Source: Candidatus Stramentimicrobium fermentans (GTDB lineage: Bacteria > Atribacterota > Phoenicimicrobiia > Phoenicimicrobiales > Stramentimicrobiaceae). From it: a DNA stretch of 36,850 bases. The notes beneath the pieces were generated by a model that saw only the letters and a program-made list of their open reading frames with translations, did not search any database and was not told the origin of the DNA. The stretch is from the NCBI GenBank assembly GCA_012520575.1, contig JAAYOB010000031.1:1-36850 (forward strand), read 5' to 3'. Positions 24,248 through 32,458 of this stretch are shown here, in pieces. Position numbers and translations under genes: made by a program. How positions within the stretch are numbered: position 1 is the first letter of the stretch; each line of letters starts with the position of its first letter.

Positions 24248-25116
24248 TGAGCATACTTTTAAATAAAGACACTAAAGTTTTAGTACAAGGCATAACAGGC
24301 AACATTGGTAAAACTCAAACAGAGTATATGATAAAATCTGGCACAAAGGTTGTTGCGGGAGTTACCCCGGGTAAAGGTGGAGAAAAAGTTTTTGGGGTTC
24401 CTGTATTTGATACAGTGCTAGAAGCTACAAATAATTACGAGATAGATTTTTCTGTGTTATTTGTCCCAGCTAGAGTTGCAAAGGATTCTGTTATTGAGGC
24501 CATTGAATCGGGGATAAATAAGATTGCACTGATAACCGAACATACGCCCGTACACGATACCATGGTCATGAAAGCATATGCAAAAAAGCACAATGCGTTG
24601 TTAATTGGGCCTACGACCCCGGGTATTGTTGTTCCTGGTGAATGCAAGATAGGAATTTTACCTATAAATATGTTTTGTCCGGGCAATGTCGGTATTATTT
24701 CTCGTAGCGGAACATTGGCCTATGAGGTTGCTGCAAATCTTTGTTTAGTTGGCATAGGACAAAGCACTGTAATTGGAATGGGTGCCGATATGGTTGCAGG
24801 TACTAATTTAGTGGAGATTTTAGAACTTTTTAATCTTGATAATGAAACTAAAGTAGTAGTACTAATAGGGGAGGTAGGAGGAAGTCAAGAAGAGGATGCA
24901 GCTGCCTTTATAAAAAACAAAATGGACAAACCGGTTATTGCTTATATTGCAGGCGCTTCAGTTCCCTCTGGGCAAAGAATGGGACACGCAGGGGCTATTG
25001 TCGAAGGAGGGAAAGGAAGTGCAAAGAGCAAAATAGATACTTTAAATAACGCTGGTGTAAAAGTAGCAATGATGTTAAATGAAATCCCTTTATTAGTAAA
25101 AGAACTACTATCATAG
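24247..25116 (+). CDS. sucD: succinate-CoA ligase (ADP-forming) alpha subunit-like
   Basis: This 289-residue alpha subunit carries the CoA-binding Rossmann fold VLVQGITGNIGKTQTEYMIK then VAGVTPGKGG. It has the family segment TTPGIVVPGECKIGILP, IISRSGTLAYEVA, and the phosphorylated histidine in RMGHAGAIVEGGKGSAKSK. These are all residues needed for the phosphohistidine mechanism. ATG 24247 shares its A with the TAA of the beta gene. The ferredoxin gene korD follows 46 bases later with its own strong ribosome site, and the whole set appears to be one transcript. Confidence 0.93.
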   Translation: MSILLNKDTKVLVQGITGNIGKTQTEYMIKSGTKVVAGVTPGKGGEKVFGVPVFDTVLEATNNYEIDFSVLFVPARVAKDSVIEAIESGINKIALITEHTPVHDTMVMKAYAKKHNALLIGPTTPGIVVPGECKIGILPINMFCPGNVGIISRSGTLAYEVAANLCLVGIGQSTVIGMGADMVAGTNLVEILELFNLDNETKVVVLIGEVGGSQEEDAAAFIKNKMDKPVIAYIAGASVPSGQRMGHAGAIVEGGKGSAKSKIDTLNNAGVKVAMMLNEIPLLVKELLS

Positions 25117-25162
25117 AGCATATCCGTAATAGCAAATTAACAGGAGGCTGGAGGTAATATAA

Positions 25163-25372
25163 ATGATTCACATAGATAAAGACACTTGTAAGGGCTGTGG
25201 TATTTGCATAGCTGTTTGTCCTAAAAGTGTATTGGAATTTTCCAAAGAATTGAATCAAAAAGGTGTCAATTATCCTGAAGTTGTAAATGAAAAAAAATGC
25301 ATTTTATGTGAGAATTGTATGATATATTGTCCCGATTTTGCAGTGGTGGTGAAAAAAGATGGAAAAAAATAA
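25163..25372 (+). CDS. korD: ferredoxin-type delta subunit of 2-oxoacid:ferredoxin oxidoreductase
   Basis: This 69-residue protein has two CxxCxxCxxxCP clusters, CKGCGICIAVCP (about 10-21) and CILCENCMIYCP (about 46-57), for two [4Fe-4S] centres. It passes electrons from the TPP-dependent catalytic subunits to free ferredoxin. ATG 25163 follows GGAGG. Its last 14 bases overlap korA. Small two-cluster delta subunits of this size are standard in four-subunit Kor/Vor enzymes. Confidence 0.92.
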   Translation: MIHIDKDTCKGCGICIAVCPKSVLEFSKELNQKGVNYPEVVNEKKCILCENCMIYCPDFAVVVKKDGKK

Positions 25373-26510
25373 GAAAATTCGCAATGCCGACTTCTTACAG
25401 GGCAATATTGCTTGTGCTGAAGGTGCTATAATGGCAGGGTGCAATTTTTTTGCTGGTTATCCTATTACACCTGCATCTGAAATTGCTCATCATTTATCGA
25501 AAAGAATGTTCGAAGTCGGTGGCACTTTTATTCAAACAGAAGATGAGATTGCAGCTATAGCAAATGTTTTAGGTGCCTCTTGGGGAGGAGCAAAAGCTAT
25601 GACAGCAACCTCCGGACCTGGTATAAGTTTAATGTTGGAGAATATAGGGTTAGGGGTAGTTACTGAAACTCCTTGTGTCATAGTTAATGTTCAAAGAGGT
25701 TCTCCTTCAACTGGAAGTCCAAGTATCCACATGCAAGGAGATATGTTGCAGTCGAAATTTGGTTCCCAAGGGGATTATCAAATTATTGCATTGGCCCCTT
25801 CATCTTCACAAGAAATGTTTGATTTGACCATTGAAGCTTTTAATTTATCGGAACAATTTAGAACACCAGTTTTCATTTTGTCAGATAGCCTTATAGGTCA
25901 TATGAGAGAAAGAGTAGAGCTTCCTAACAAAGAAGAGTTAGCACTATTTGAGAGGAGAAGATTAAAAAGCTATCAAGGTATTAATCAGAAAATTTTTTTA
26001 GATGAAAAGGTTGCTCTTATGCCCGTTTTTGGTAATGGTTTAAAAGCTAATGTTACCGGGTCAACTCACAAAGAAGATGGTTTTAGAAACGTTTCTGATC
26101 CGAAAATATTGGATAATGAAATTAAAGTATTGTCAAACAAAATATTAAAACATAAAAAAGAGATTATTAGGATTGAGGAAGTAAATCTAGAGGATGCTGA
26201 CGTAGCGATATTTTCTTATGGTTTATCTTCAAGAGCAGTATTAAAATCAATTGAGGTAGCTAGAAAAGAAAGAATAAAAGTAGGCAGTTTTAGACCAATT
26301 ACCATTTGGCCTTTTCCAGATGAAGAAATAAAAAAATTATCTAACCGGGTAAAAACGATAATTGTGTGTGAAAATAATTTAGGTCAACTACTCCCTTTTG
26401 TAAAAGCTGCGGCATGTGAGAATTGTCAGGTTATTTTTCTACCTCCCAAAACTTTGGGGACGCTGTACCATACAATGGAAATAATTGAGAAAATTAAGGA
26501 GGTTGTATAA
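25359..26510 (+). CDS. korA: 2-oxoacid:ferredoxin oxidoreductase alpha subunit
   Basis: This 383-residue subunit contains the pyrimidine-binding-type domain of the TPP enzyme: ADFLQGNIACAEGAIMAGCN, FAGYPITPASEIAHHL (substrate loop YPITP), IQTEDEIAAIANVLGASWGG then ATSGPGISLM, and VQRGSPSTGSPS. The C-terminal transketolase-like domain includes IFSYGLSSRAVLKSIE and FRPITIWPFPDEEI. It starts inside korD and ends with its stop overlapping the korB ATG. The YPITP, GPSTG/SPSTG and YGMTGGQ (in KorB) set is typical of 2-oxoglutarate-type enzymes. A branched-chain oxoacid specificity (Vor) is the main alternative. Confidence 0.92.
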   Translation: MEKNKKIRNADFLQGNIACAEGAIMAGCNFFAGYPITPASEIAHHLSKRMFEVGGTFIQTEDEIAAIANVLGASWGGAKAMTATSGPGISLMLENIGLGVVTETPCVIVNVQRGSPSTGSPSIHMQGDMLQSKFGSQGDYQIIALAPSSSQEMFDLTIEAFNLSEQFRTPVFILSDSLIGHMRERVELPNKEELALFERRRLKSYQGINQKIFLDEKVALMPVFGNGLKANVTGSTHKEDGFRNVSDPKILDNEIKVLSNKILKHKKEIIRIEEVNLEDADVAIFSYGLSSRAVLKSIEVARKERIKVGSFRPITIWPFPDEEIKKLSNRVKTIIVCENNLGQLLPFVKAAACENCQVIFLPPKTLGTLYHTMEIIEKIKEVV

Positions 26511-27352
26511 TGGTAAATCCAGTAACACACAACTTGAAAAAATATTTTAGAGGAGAAATCAATTACACAACCTGTCCCGGTTGCGGAAACGGTATTGTAG
26601 CCCAAGCGATTCTTTGGGCAATTGATGATTCAGGAATAGACTTCGATAATTATGCCTTTGTCTCAGGAATCGGCTGTTCAGGTTGGATACCAAGTCCTGC
26701 TTTCAATACGGACGTTTTGCATGTCACACATGGCCGGGCAATTGCCTTCGCAACAGGTTTAAAATTAGCTGCTCCTAATATGAAAATTATAGTTACTGCA
26801 GGTGATGGGGATACTAGCGCAATTGGCGGTAATCACTTCATCCATGCATGCAGAAGAAATATTGATTTGACCATGATATGTGTTAATAATCAGATTTATG
26901 GTATGACAGGTGGGCAAATCGCACCTACAACGCCTTATCTGTCTAAGACAACCACTACTCCATACGGGAGCGTTGAAAGACCGTTTGATCTCAGTAAAAT
27001 TGCCATTGCTGCAGGTGCCACTTTTGTTGCCCGATGGACAACTTTCCAAGCCAGGCAATTGAGGAAAACAATTGCGAAGGCAATTCTTCATCCGGGGTTT
27101 TCTTTTGTAGAAATAATTTCACAATGTCCCGTACAGTACGGTAAGGTATTAAAAAAGAGAAACGACGCTGTCGCTATGCTAATGGATTATAAAGAACGAT
27201 CAATTAACTTAAAAAAAGCCAGGGAATTACAGAAAAGTGAGTTAAAGGATAAGATAATCGTGGGTGAATTTGTTGAAGAGAGAAATGTACCTGAACTAAC
27301 TCAAGAGATAAATAGACTAAGAGAGGAGGCTTTGCAAAAATGTCAGAGATAG
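26510..27352 (+). CDS. korB: 2-oxoacid:ferredoxin oxidoreductase beta subunit (TPP-binding)
   Basis: This 280-residue subunit binds TPP and Mg: CPGCGNGIVAQAILWAID (cluster/TPP-contact cysteines), VSGIGCSGWIPS, HVTHGRAIAFATGLKLA, TAGDGDTSAIGGNHF (GDG motif) and CVNNQIYGMTGGQIAPTT (NN end of the TPP motif). ATG 26510 is within the korA stop, after AAGGAGGT. The last 13 bases overlap korC. With the other subunits it converts a 2-oxoacid, CoA and oxidised ferredoxin to acyl-CoA, CO2 and reduced ferredoxin. It depends on TPP, which links it to the thiamine genes in this window. Confidence 0.94.
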   Translation: MVNPVTHNLKKYFRGEINYTTCPGCGNGIVAQAILWAIDDSGIDFDNYAFVSGIGCSGWIPSPAFNTDVLHVTHGRAIAFATGLKLAAPNMKIIVTAGDGDTSAIGGNHFIHACRRNIDLTMICVNNQIYGMTGGQIAPTTPYLSKTTTTPYGSVERPFDLSKIAIAAGATFVARWTTFQARQLRKTIAKAILHPGFSFVEIISQCPVQYGKVLKKRNDAVAMLMDYKERSINLKKARELQKSELKDKIIVGEFVEERNVPELTQEINRLREEALQKCQR

Positions 27353-27882
27353 GTATTAGATTAGCTGGTCTAGGTGGACAGGGAGTTGTCTTGTCTAGTG
27401 TGATTATTGGAAGGGCTGCTTCTGTATTTGAGAATATGGAAGCTGTTCAGACTCAAACTTATGGTTCTGATATGCGTGGAGGTGATGTATGTTCAGAGAT
27501 AATCATTTCTGAACAGAAAATCTTATACCCTATTGTAAATTATCCAGATATATTAGTGGTATTGGCTCAAAAAGCATTTTCTCAACATATACAGGATTTA
27601 AAGGAAAATAGGATCTTGATAACAGATAAAAATCTTGTGGAAGTTAATAACGTATCAAAAAATATTAAACATTTTTGTGGAAGTTTCAATAATATAGCGA
27701 TTGATAAGTTTAAAGATAACAGAGTAGCAAACATGATCATGCTAGGATTTCTTATAGGAAAAACAAAAATTCTCTCTCAGGCTTCACTGGAAAAAGCCAT
27801 AGTTGATCTAGTACCTGCTAATGTAATGGAATTGAATATTCAAGCGTTTTATGAAGGTGTTATCCTAGGTAATAATTTATAA
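27340..27882 (+). CDS. korC: 2-oxoacid:ferredoxin oxidoreductase gamma subunit
   Basis: This 180-residue gamma subunit has the CoA/oxoacid contact domain: IRLAGLGGQGVVLSSVIIGR, then VQTQTYGSDMRGGDVCSEII, typical of Kor/Vor gamma chains. ATG 27340 follows GAGGAGG, inside korB. It is the last subunit gene; the aminotransferase begins 59 bases later with a strong site and may be on the same transcript. Confidence 0.92.
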   Translation: MSEIGIRLAGLGGQGVVLSSVIIGRAASVFENMEAVQTQTYGSDMRGGDVCSEIIISEQKILYPIVNYPDILVVLAQKAFSQHIQDLKENRILITDKNLVEVNNVSKNIKHFCGSFNNIAIDKFKDNRVANMIMLGFLIGKTKILSQASLEKAIVDLVPANVMELNIQAFYEGVILGNNL

Positions 27883-27941
27883 TAAGTTTCGAAGATTTTT
27901 ATAAAAATTACATTAATAATGTTTTTACACAGGAGGATTTT

Positions 27942-29108
27942 ATGTTCATAAAAGGGGCAAGCCAAAGAGTTCAGGGGATTTACTTCTCCAAGATTCGAGA
28001 AATGACTGAGAAAGCTGCTAAAATGAAAAGAGAAGGTATCGACATTATTGAACTATCCCAAGGTCGTCCGGATTTTGATACCCCCAAACACATTATTGAT
28101 GCCACCGAATATGCTTTGCAAAGAGGCCTAGTGCATTATGATATGAGTGCTGGTACCATTGGCTTAAGAGAAGCGATTGCCTATCGAATGAAAGAAGATT
28201 TTAATCTACAGTTTGATATAAGTGAAATTATTGTCACAATAGGTGCAGCTGAGGCAAACTATCTGGTGACCCAAGCTTTATTGGACCCGGGAGATGAAAT
28301 GATTGTCCCGGATCCCATGTATGTTTATTATCCTGGCCTTGCCTTTCTTGGGGGAGCTACAATGGTTAGTATACCCTTAGATACAGTGATCTGCGACCCT
28401 GAAAAAATAGAAGAACATGTCACTGAGAAAACCAAAGCTATTCTACTAACTTCTCCTCATAACCCTACGGGTCAAGTTATTCCTAAAAAATCACTGGAAA
28501 TGATTGCCCAACTAGCTCAAAAACGTGATTTCTTTGTGATTTCTGATGATATTTACTATAAGATGATCTATGAAGATAGAGATGATTATATTAATATTGG
28601 AAGTCTGCCCAATATGAAAGAAAGGACTTTTGTTATTGGCAGTTTTTCCAAAACCTATGCCATGGACGGCTGGCGTATAGGATACCTGGCTGGCCCCAAA
28701 GAGATTATGCAGCAAGCCCTGAAGATGCATCAGCACATCTTAAGCTGTCCCAACACCTTTGTTCAAGAAGGTGCCCGTGTAGCACTGACCAGTTCGCAAG
28801 CATGTGTAGATGATATGGTTAAAGAATTTGACCGAAGAAGAAAGTTAATGATGTCTTACTTCGATGACATGGGAGTGTCCTATAAACCTCCTCAAGGCGC
28901 CTTCTATCTCTTCCCCTCTATCAAAGAATTTGGTATGAACTCAGTTGAATTTTGTAATTTTCTCTTAACTAAAGCCAGAGTAGCAGTTGTGCCTGGTAGT
29001 GCTTTTGGAGAGTTAGGAGAAGGATTTGTTAGATTTTCGTATACAACAAATTATGAAACAATAAAAGAAGGAATGGAAAGAGTGAAAAGTACGTTGGTAG
29101 AATTATAA
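27942..29108 (+). CDS. class I/II pyridoxal-phosphate aminotransferase
   Basis: This 388-residue fold-type I aminotransferase has SQGRPDFDTP (39-48), VHYDMSAGTIGLREAI, SPHNPTGQV (171-179), SDDIYYKMIY and the Schiff-base lysine in GSFSKTYAMDGWRIG (Lys237). The C-terminus has FVRFSYTTNYE with the carboxylate-binding Arg. It is only distantly similar to the aminotransferase at 5909. ATG 27942 follows AGGAGG. Placed right after korDABC, it probably generates the 2-oxoacid that the oxidoreductase consumes, by moving the amino group to 2-oxoglutarate or another acceptor. That function is inferred from position. Confidence 0.9.
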   Translation: MFIKGASQRVQGIYFSKIREMTEKAAKMKREGIDIIELSQGRPDFDTPKHIIDATEYALQRGLVHYDMSAGTIGLREAIAYRMKEDFNLQFDISEIIVTIGAAEANYLVTQALLDPGDEMIVPDPMYVYYPGLAFLGGATMVSIPLDTVICDPEKIEEHVTEKTKAILLTSPHNPTGQVIPKKSLEMIAQLAQKRDFFVISDDIYYKMIYEDRDDYINIGSLPNMKERTFVIGSFSKTYAMDGWRIGYLAGPKEIMQQALKMHQHILSCPNTFVQEGARVALTSSQACVDDMVKEFDRRRKLMMSYFDDMGVSYKPPQGAFYLFPSIKEFGMNSVEFCNFLLTKARVAVVPGSAFGELGEGFVRFSYTTNYETIKEGMERVKSTLVEL

Positions 29109-29134
29109 ATATTTATTTCTATGGAGTACATATT

Positions 29135-30388
29135 TTGATAAATAATATAAAGCTTTTAAAGATAAAACAAGAATTTGAAAAAACACATTTAGAGGATGTT
29201 TCCACTGAGGTACATAATGAATTTTACCGTATAGGTTTAGATAAAAAGATAAAGCCCGGCATGAATATAGCAATTACTGCTGGTAGCCGTGGTATAGACA
29301 AATTAGGTCAGATTCTTAAATCAATTGTCTGTGAAATTAAAAAATCTGGTGGTAAACCTTTTATTGTTGCAGCAATGGGGTCTCATGGAGGGGCAACAGC
29401 AGAGGGTCAGTTAAAAGTTCTGGAATATTATGGAATTACAGAAGAAGCTTTAGGAATACCTATTATGTCATCAATGGAGACAATCGAATTAGATTATTTG
29501 GAAAATGGATTACCGGTCTATTTTGATAAAATTGCCTACCATGCAGATGGTGTAATCGCGGTAAATCGAGTAAAAGTGCATACAGCATTTAAAGGAAATA
29601 TTGAAAGTGGTTTATGTAAAATACTGTCAGTAGGTTTGGGCAATCACCTTGGAGCAAAATTGGTACATTCCTTAGGCGTTAAAGGCTTACGTGATTACAT
29701 GGTGGACTTTGCCCAGGTAATAATAAAGAAAGCGCCAATTATGGGTGGTTTTGGAATTTTAGAAAATGCATATGATAAGGTAGTAAAAATAAAAGCCGCC
29801 ATTCCGGAAGATTTTTTTAAGGTTGATTCCGAATTATTAATTGAATGTAAAAATTTATTGCCCAAACTACCTGTTAGTGAAATAGATCTTCTGATTGTCC
29901 AAGAAATGGGGAAAAATATAAGTGGAACTGGCTTGGATACCAATGTTGTTGGTGGTATTAAAAGTCCAGGGGATTTTAAGGAACCAAGCATTAAGAGATT
30001 ATTGGTATTAGATTTAACAGAAGAGACTGAAGGCAATGCACTAGGGATAGGTCTCGCCGATATGATTACACAAAAAGTCTATAAAAAGATTAACTTTAAT
30101 TCAACCTACACAAACACCATAACGGCGACATTCCTGGATAGAGCCAGAATTCCTATGGTATTTCCGACTGAGTACGAAGCAGTGGAAGTGGGGTTAAAAA
30201 CTATATGGAACTTACCATCTGAACTTCCAAGGATCATTATAATTAAAAATACCTTAAAGCTCGATGAGATGTATGTGTCAGAAGCTATTTGGGAAGAAAT
30301 ACGTGGTAGAAAGAATATAATTTCTTCGGGTCAATGGGAGGATATGCAATTCAACGAATCCGGGGAAATATTAAACAGAGTTAGTTGA
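29135..30388 (+). CDS. LarA-like (DUF2088) protein, putative racemase-family enzyme
   Basis: This 417-residue protein belongs to the group related to nickel-pincer lactate racemase LarA. The first domain contains INIAITAGSRG-type MNIAITAGSRGIDKLGQILK and PFIVAAMGSHGGATAEGQLK, corresponding to the LarA_N 'GtHR/GSHGG' region. The middle has VIAVNRVKVHTAFKGNIESG then LCKILSVGLGNHLGAKLVHS, resembling DUF362-like text, and the C-terminal part has GKNISGTGLDTNVVGG. The start is TTG 29135, 7 bases after GGAGT. Whether it carries the nickel pincer cofactor is unknown; no larBCE genes are here. Sitting between an aminotransferase and a transporter, it may be a racemase or epimerase for the imported acid. 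Confidence 0.75.
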   Translation: MINNIKLLKIKQEFEKTHLEDVSTEVHNEFYRIGLDKKIKPGMNIAITAGSRGIDKLGQILKSIVCEIKKSGGKPFIVAAMGSHGGATAEGQLKVLEYYGITEEALGIPIMSSMETIELDYLENGLPVYFDKIAYHADGVIAVNRVKVHTAFKGNIESGLCKILSVGLGNHLGAKLVHSLGVKGLRDYMVDFAQVIIKKAPIMGGFGILENAYDKVVKIKAAIPEDFFKVDSELLIECKNLLPKLPVSEIDLLIVQEMGKNISGTGLDTNVVGGIKSPGDFKEPSIKRLLVLDLTEETEGNALGIGLADMITQKVYKKINFNSTYTNTITATFLDRARIPMVFPTEYEAVEVGLKTIWNLPSELPRIIIIKNTLKLDEMYVSEAIWEEIRGRKNIISSGQWEDMQFNESGEILNRVS

Positions 30389-30466
30389 ACTAGGTTGGAA
30401 TTAGTTATATTCTAATGAATACAGTAAGCATGAGTTTTGCTTAGGCAAAATAATGAGGAGGCTTTA

Positions 30467-31008
30467 TTGTTAATTACAAAGATTCACAGATGCCTAAAAG
30501 GAGTTGTAGTTGTCTTGCCATATTACGTTAAGCCTCAGAAAGAAGGAATTTTTGCATTTTAAAGAAATTTATAGTAGCATCGATAAGGGTTGTACGTCAT
30601 GATATTACTGATGTATCTGGTTCCTGGACCAGGCTTGCCCTAATGGAGAAGGTAACCAAAATTCCAAATTTTGTAGGTGTTAAAGAAAATGCATCTGGCA
30701 TTATCTCTTTCAGTGTTATGCAGTAAGCCGTTAGGTCCAATGCAGTAATTTTATGTAGCAGAGGGAAATAAAAAAAGTCTTTCTTTATTAAACTAGATTT
30801 AGTTATTCCGGATTGGTAATCTTTATTGCCAATATTGTTCCATAATGCCTTTCGTATGAAAATATATAGTTATGCTTATAAAAAAGAATGCGAAAAAGCT
30901 GAAGAATGTGCATCTAAACTAAAACCGTTCTTTAAAGATGAAGAAAGTATTGTTAAGAATCTATCTAAAAATGAAAGCTTTATATTAAGGTTTCTAAACA
31001 GTATGTAA
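30467..31008 (+). pseudogene. DapA-family (dihydrodipicolinate synthase/aldolase) remnant
   Basis: After GAGGAGG and a TTG start at 30467, the frame reads KGVVVVLPYYVKPQKEGIFA then, shifted, HFKEIYSSI. This is the family's [25 protein letters not shown] stretch. Next come YLVPGPGLP (family YNVPGRTGLN), LALMEKVTKIPNFVGVKENA (the IPNIVGVKE segment after the Schiff-base lysine region), GLVIFIANIVP, and a C-terminal helix FRMKIYSYAYKKECEKAEEC then ASKLKPFF, ending at TAA 31006-31008. The N-terminal ~100 residues and stretches between are lost, and at least four frame changes occur. Members are aldolases on pyruvate-derived substrates. It lies within the catabolic module, so an aldolase step has decayed there. 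Confidence 0.85.
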
Positions 31009-31336
31009 TAATAGGTTTACTTTATTTGGTAGTGGATTTTCTATGTAATTTGCAATTGCAAAAGATGCGATGAACATTATTGGCTTGAAGGGAGGATCTC
31101 TCAATTACCATTGACTACAAGTAAATAAGAAAAATATTAGTTAAAAAATATACTAGGTTCATTAAGTATAATAGGCATAATAAAATAAACAATGAAATAT
31201 ATAAACTAATTTCTGTTGTGTTTCTAATAAGATTAAGAAAAATGCAAAAAGAACGCTATTTTAAAAAAGCTCAATATAAACTCTTCTGGAGAATTGTCTT
31301 AACAAATATTTATTTAAAAGGAGGATTAACTATCTA
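31009..31336 (+). other. gap before the TRAP binding-protein gene, nothing recognisable
   Basis: This 328-base AT-rich stretch holds no clear gene or hairpin. The promoter of the transporter genes should lie here, but no strong -35/-10 pair stood out. AAGGAGG near 31318 is the ribosome site of the next gene. Confidence 0.4.
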
Positions 31337-32305
31337 ATGAAAAAAAGTGTACATTTATTTATAATTCTCTTGACAGTTATTTTTTTTACTGGGACCAATT
31401 CACTCGCACAGACTACTTACTTGACTGCTACTGGTGGCACAATGGGTGGTAGCACCTATGTCATTGCTGCCGCAATTAGTAAAATAATTACAGATAGTCT
31501 TGATGGGGTTGTTTGTGGTGTTCAATCGACAGGCGGAACGGTTGCCCAGTTGCAGCTGTTAAAGAGACAAGAATCTCAAATTGGTACTTGCGACCCCGCA
31601 GCAACGGATGCCTTTAATGGCGTGGGAGCATATATAGATGATCCAATGCCTTTTTTAAGAGCTATTGCTCCCATGTATCCAGAATTAAAGGCTGTCATTG
31701 TGGCTAAAGACTCGGGAATTAAAAGTATTTACGAGTTAAAAGGGAAAAGAGTTTCTATTGGGGCCGTAGCTAGCGGGACTGAGCTAACCAATAAAGAAAC
31801 ATTTTCAGTCCTGGGCATGACTTTTGACGATATCGATGCCAGATATTTAGGAAGCAATGAAAGTGCACAAGCCTTTAAAGACAGACAAATCGATGCCTGT
31901 TTGATGACAGCTACTGATCCAGCGGTAATCGAGATGACTAGTTTAGATTTGGTTGAAATTCTTCCTGTTGATGAAGAATTTCTGAGGAAATTGAAAGAAG
32001 CTTATCCTAAATATTCTTCAGCAATAATTCCAGCAGGGTTGTTAAAGGGAATTGAGAAAGATGTTCCGACCTTCGCTTTCTGGAATGCAGTCATTACCAG
32101 GGAAGAGCAGCCCGAGGATTTAATTTATAATATAACCTCTGCCTTGTATGATAATAGTGAAGACCTTGTTAATACATCTGTTTTAATGAAAACAATGATT
32201 CCTGAAAATATTAAAGAATTAACTATACCTCTACATCCTGGAGCAAAAAGATATTATGTAGAAAAAGGTTACAGTGAATACTTTAATAAAGATGTAGAAA
32301 AATAG
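31337..32305 (+). CDS. TAXI family TRAP transporter solute-binding protein
   Basis: This 322-residue extracytoplasmic binding protein has a signal peptide (about 1-25, HLFIILLTVIFFTGTNSLAQ). The TAXI hallmark follows: LTATGGTMGGSTYVIAAAIS (family TxxxGGxYYxxxxxIA), then VQSTGGTVAQLQLL. KAVIVAKDSGIKSIYELKGK RVSIG is the usual second-lobe start and GSNESAQAFKDRQIDACLMT the hinge region. ATG 31337 follows AAGGAGG with a somewhat long gap. TAXI proteins carry organic acids such as glutamate or 2-oxoglutarate in the few studied cases. It works with the permease at 32459. Confidence 0.92.
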   Translation: MKKSVHLFIILLTVIFFTGTNSLAQTTYLTATGGTMGGSTYVIAAAISKIITDSLDGVVCGVQSTGGTVAQLQLLKRQESQIGTCDPAATDAFNGVGAYIDDPMPFLRAIAPMYPELKAVIVAKDSGIKSIYELKGKRVSIGAVASGTELTNKETFSVLGMTFDDIDARYLGSNESAQAFKDRQIDACLMTATDPAVIEMTSLDLVEILPVDEEFLRKLKEAYPKYSSAIIPAGLLKGIEKDVPTFAFWNAVITREEQPEDLIYNITSALYDNSEDLVNTSVLMKTMIPENIKELTIPLHPGAKRYYVEKGYSEYFNKDVEK

Positions 32306-32458
32306 TACTTTTTAGACTTTATCCAGAAGAGTTTATCTTTAGAAGAACAATTTTTAAACTATTGGCTAAATTATAAAATAGACTTGAATTAATACGCATT
32401 GAATTTTTTTGTTTCTCAGTACCTAATTAATATTGCATTTAATGGAGGATTTCTTTAA

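Noticed and set aside
30826..31008. 60-residue frame as a possible small gene
   Set aside because: It is the C-terminal helix region of the DapA-family fossil, in frame with the family's end.
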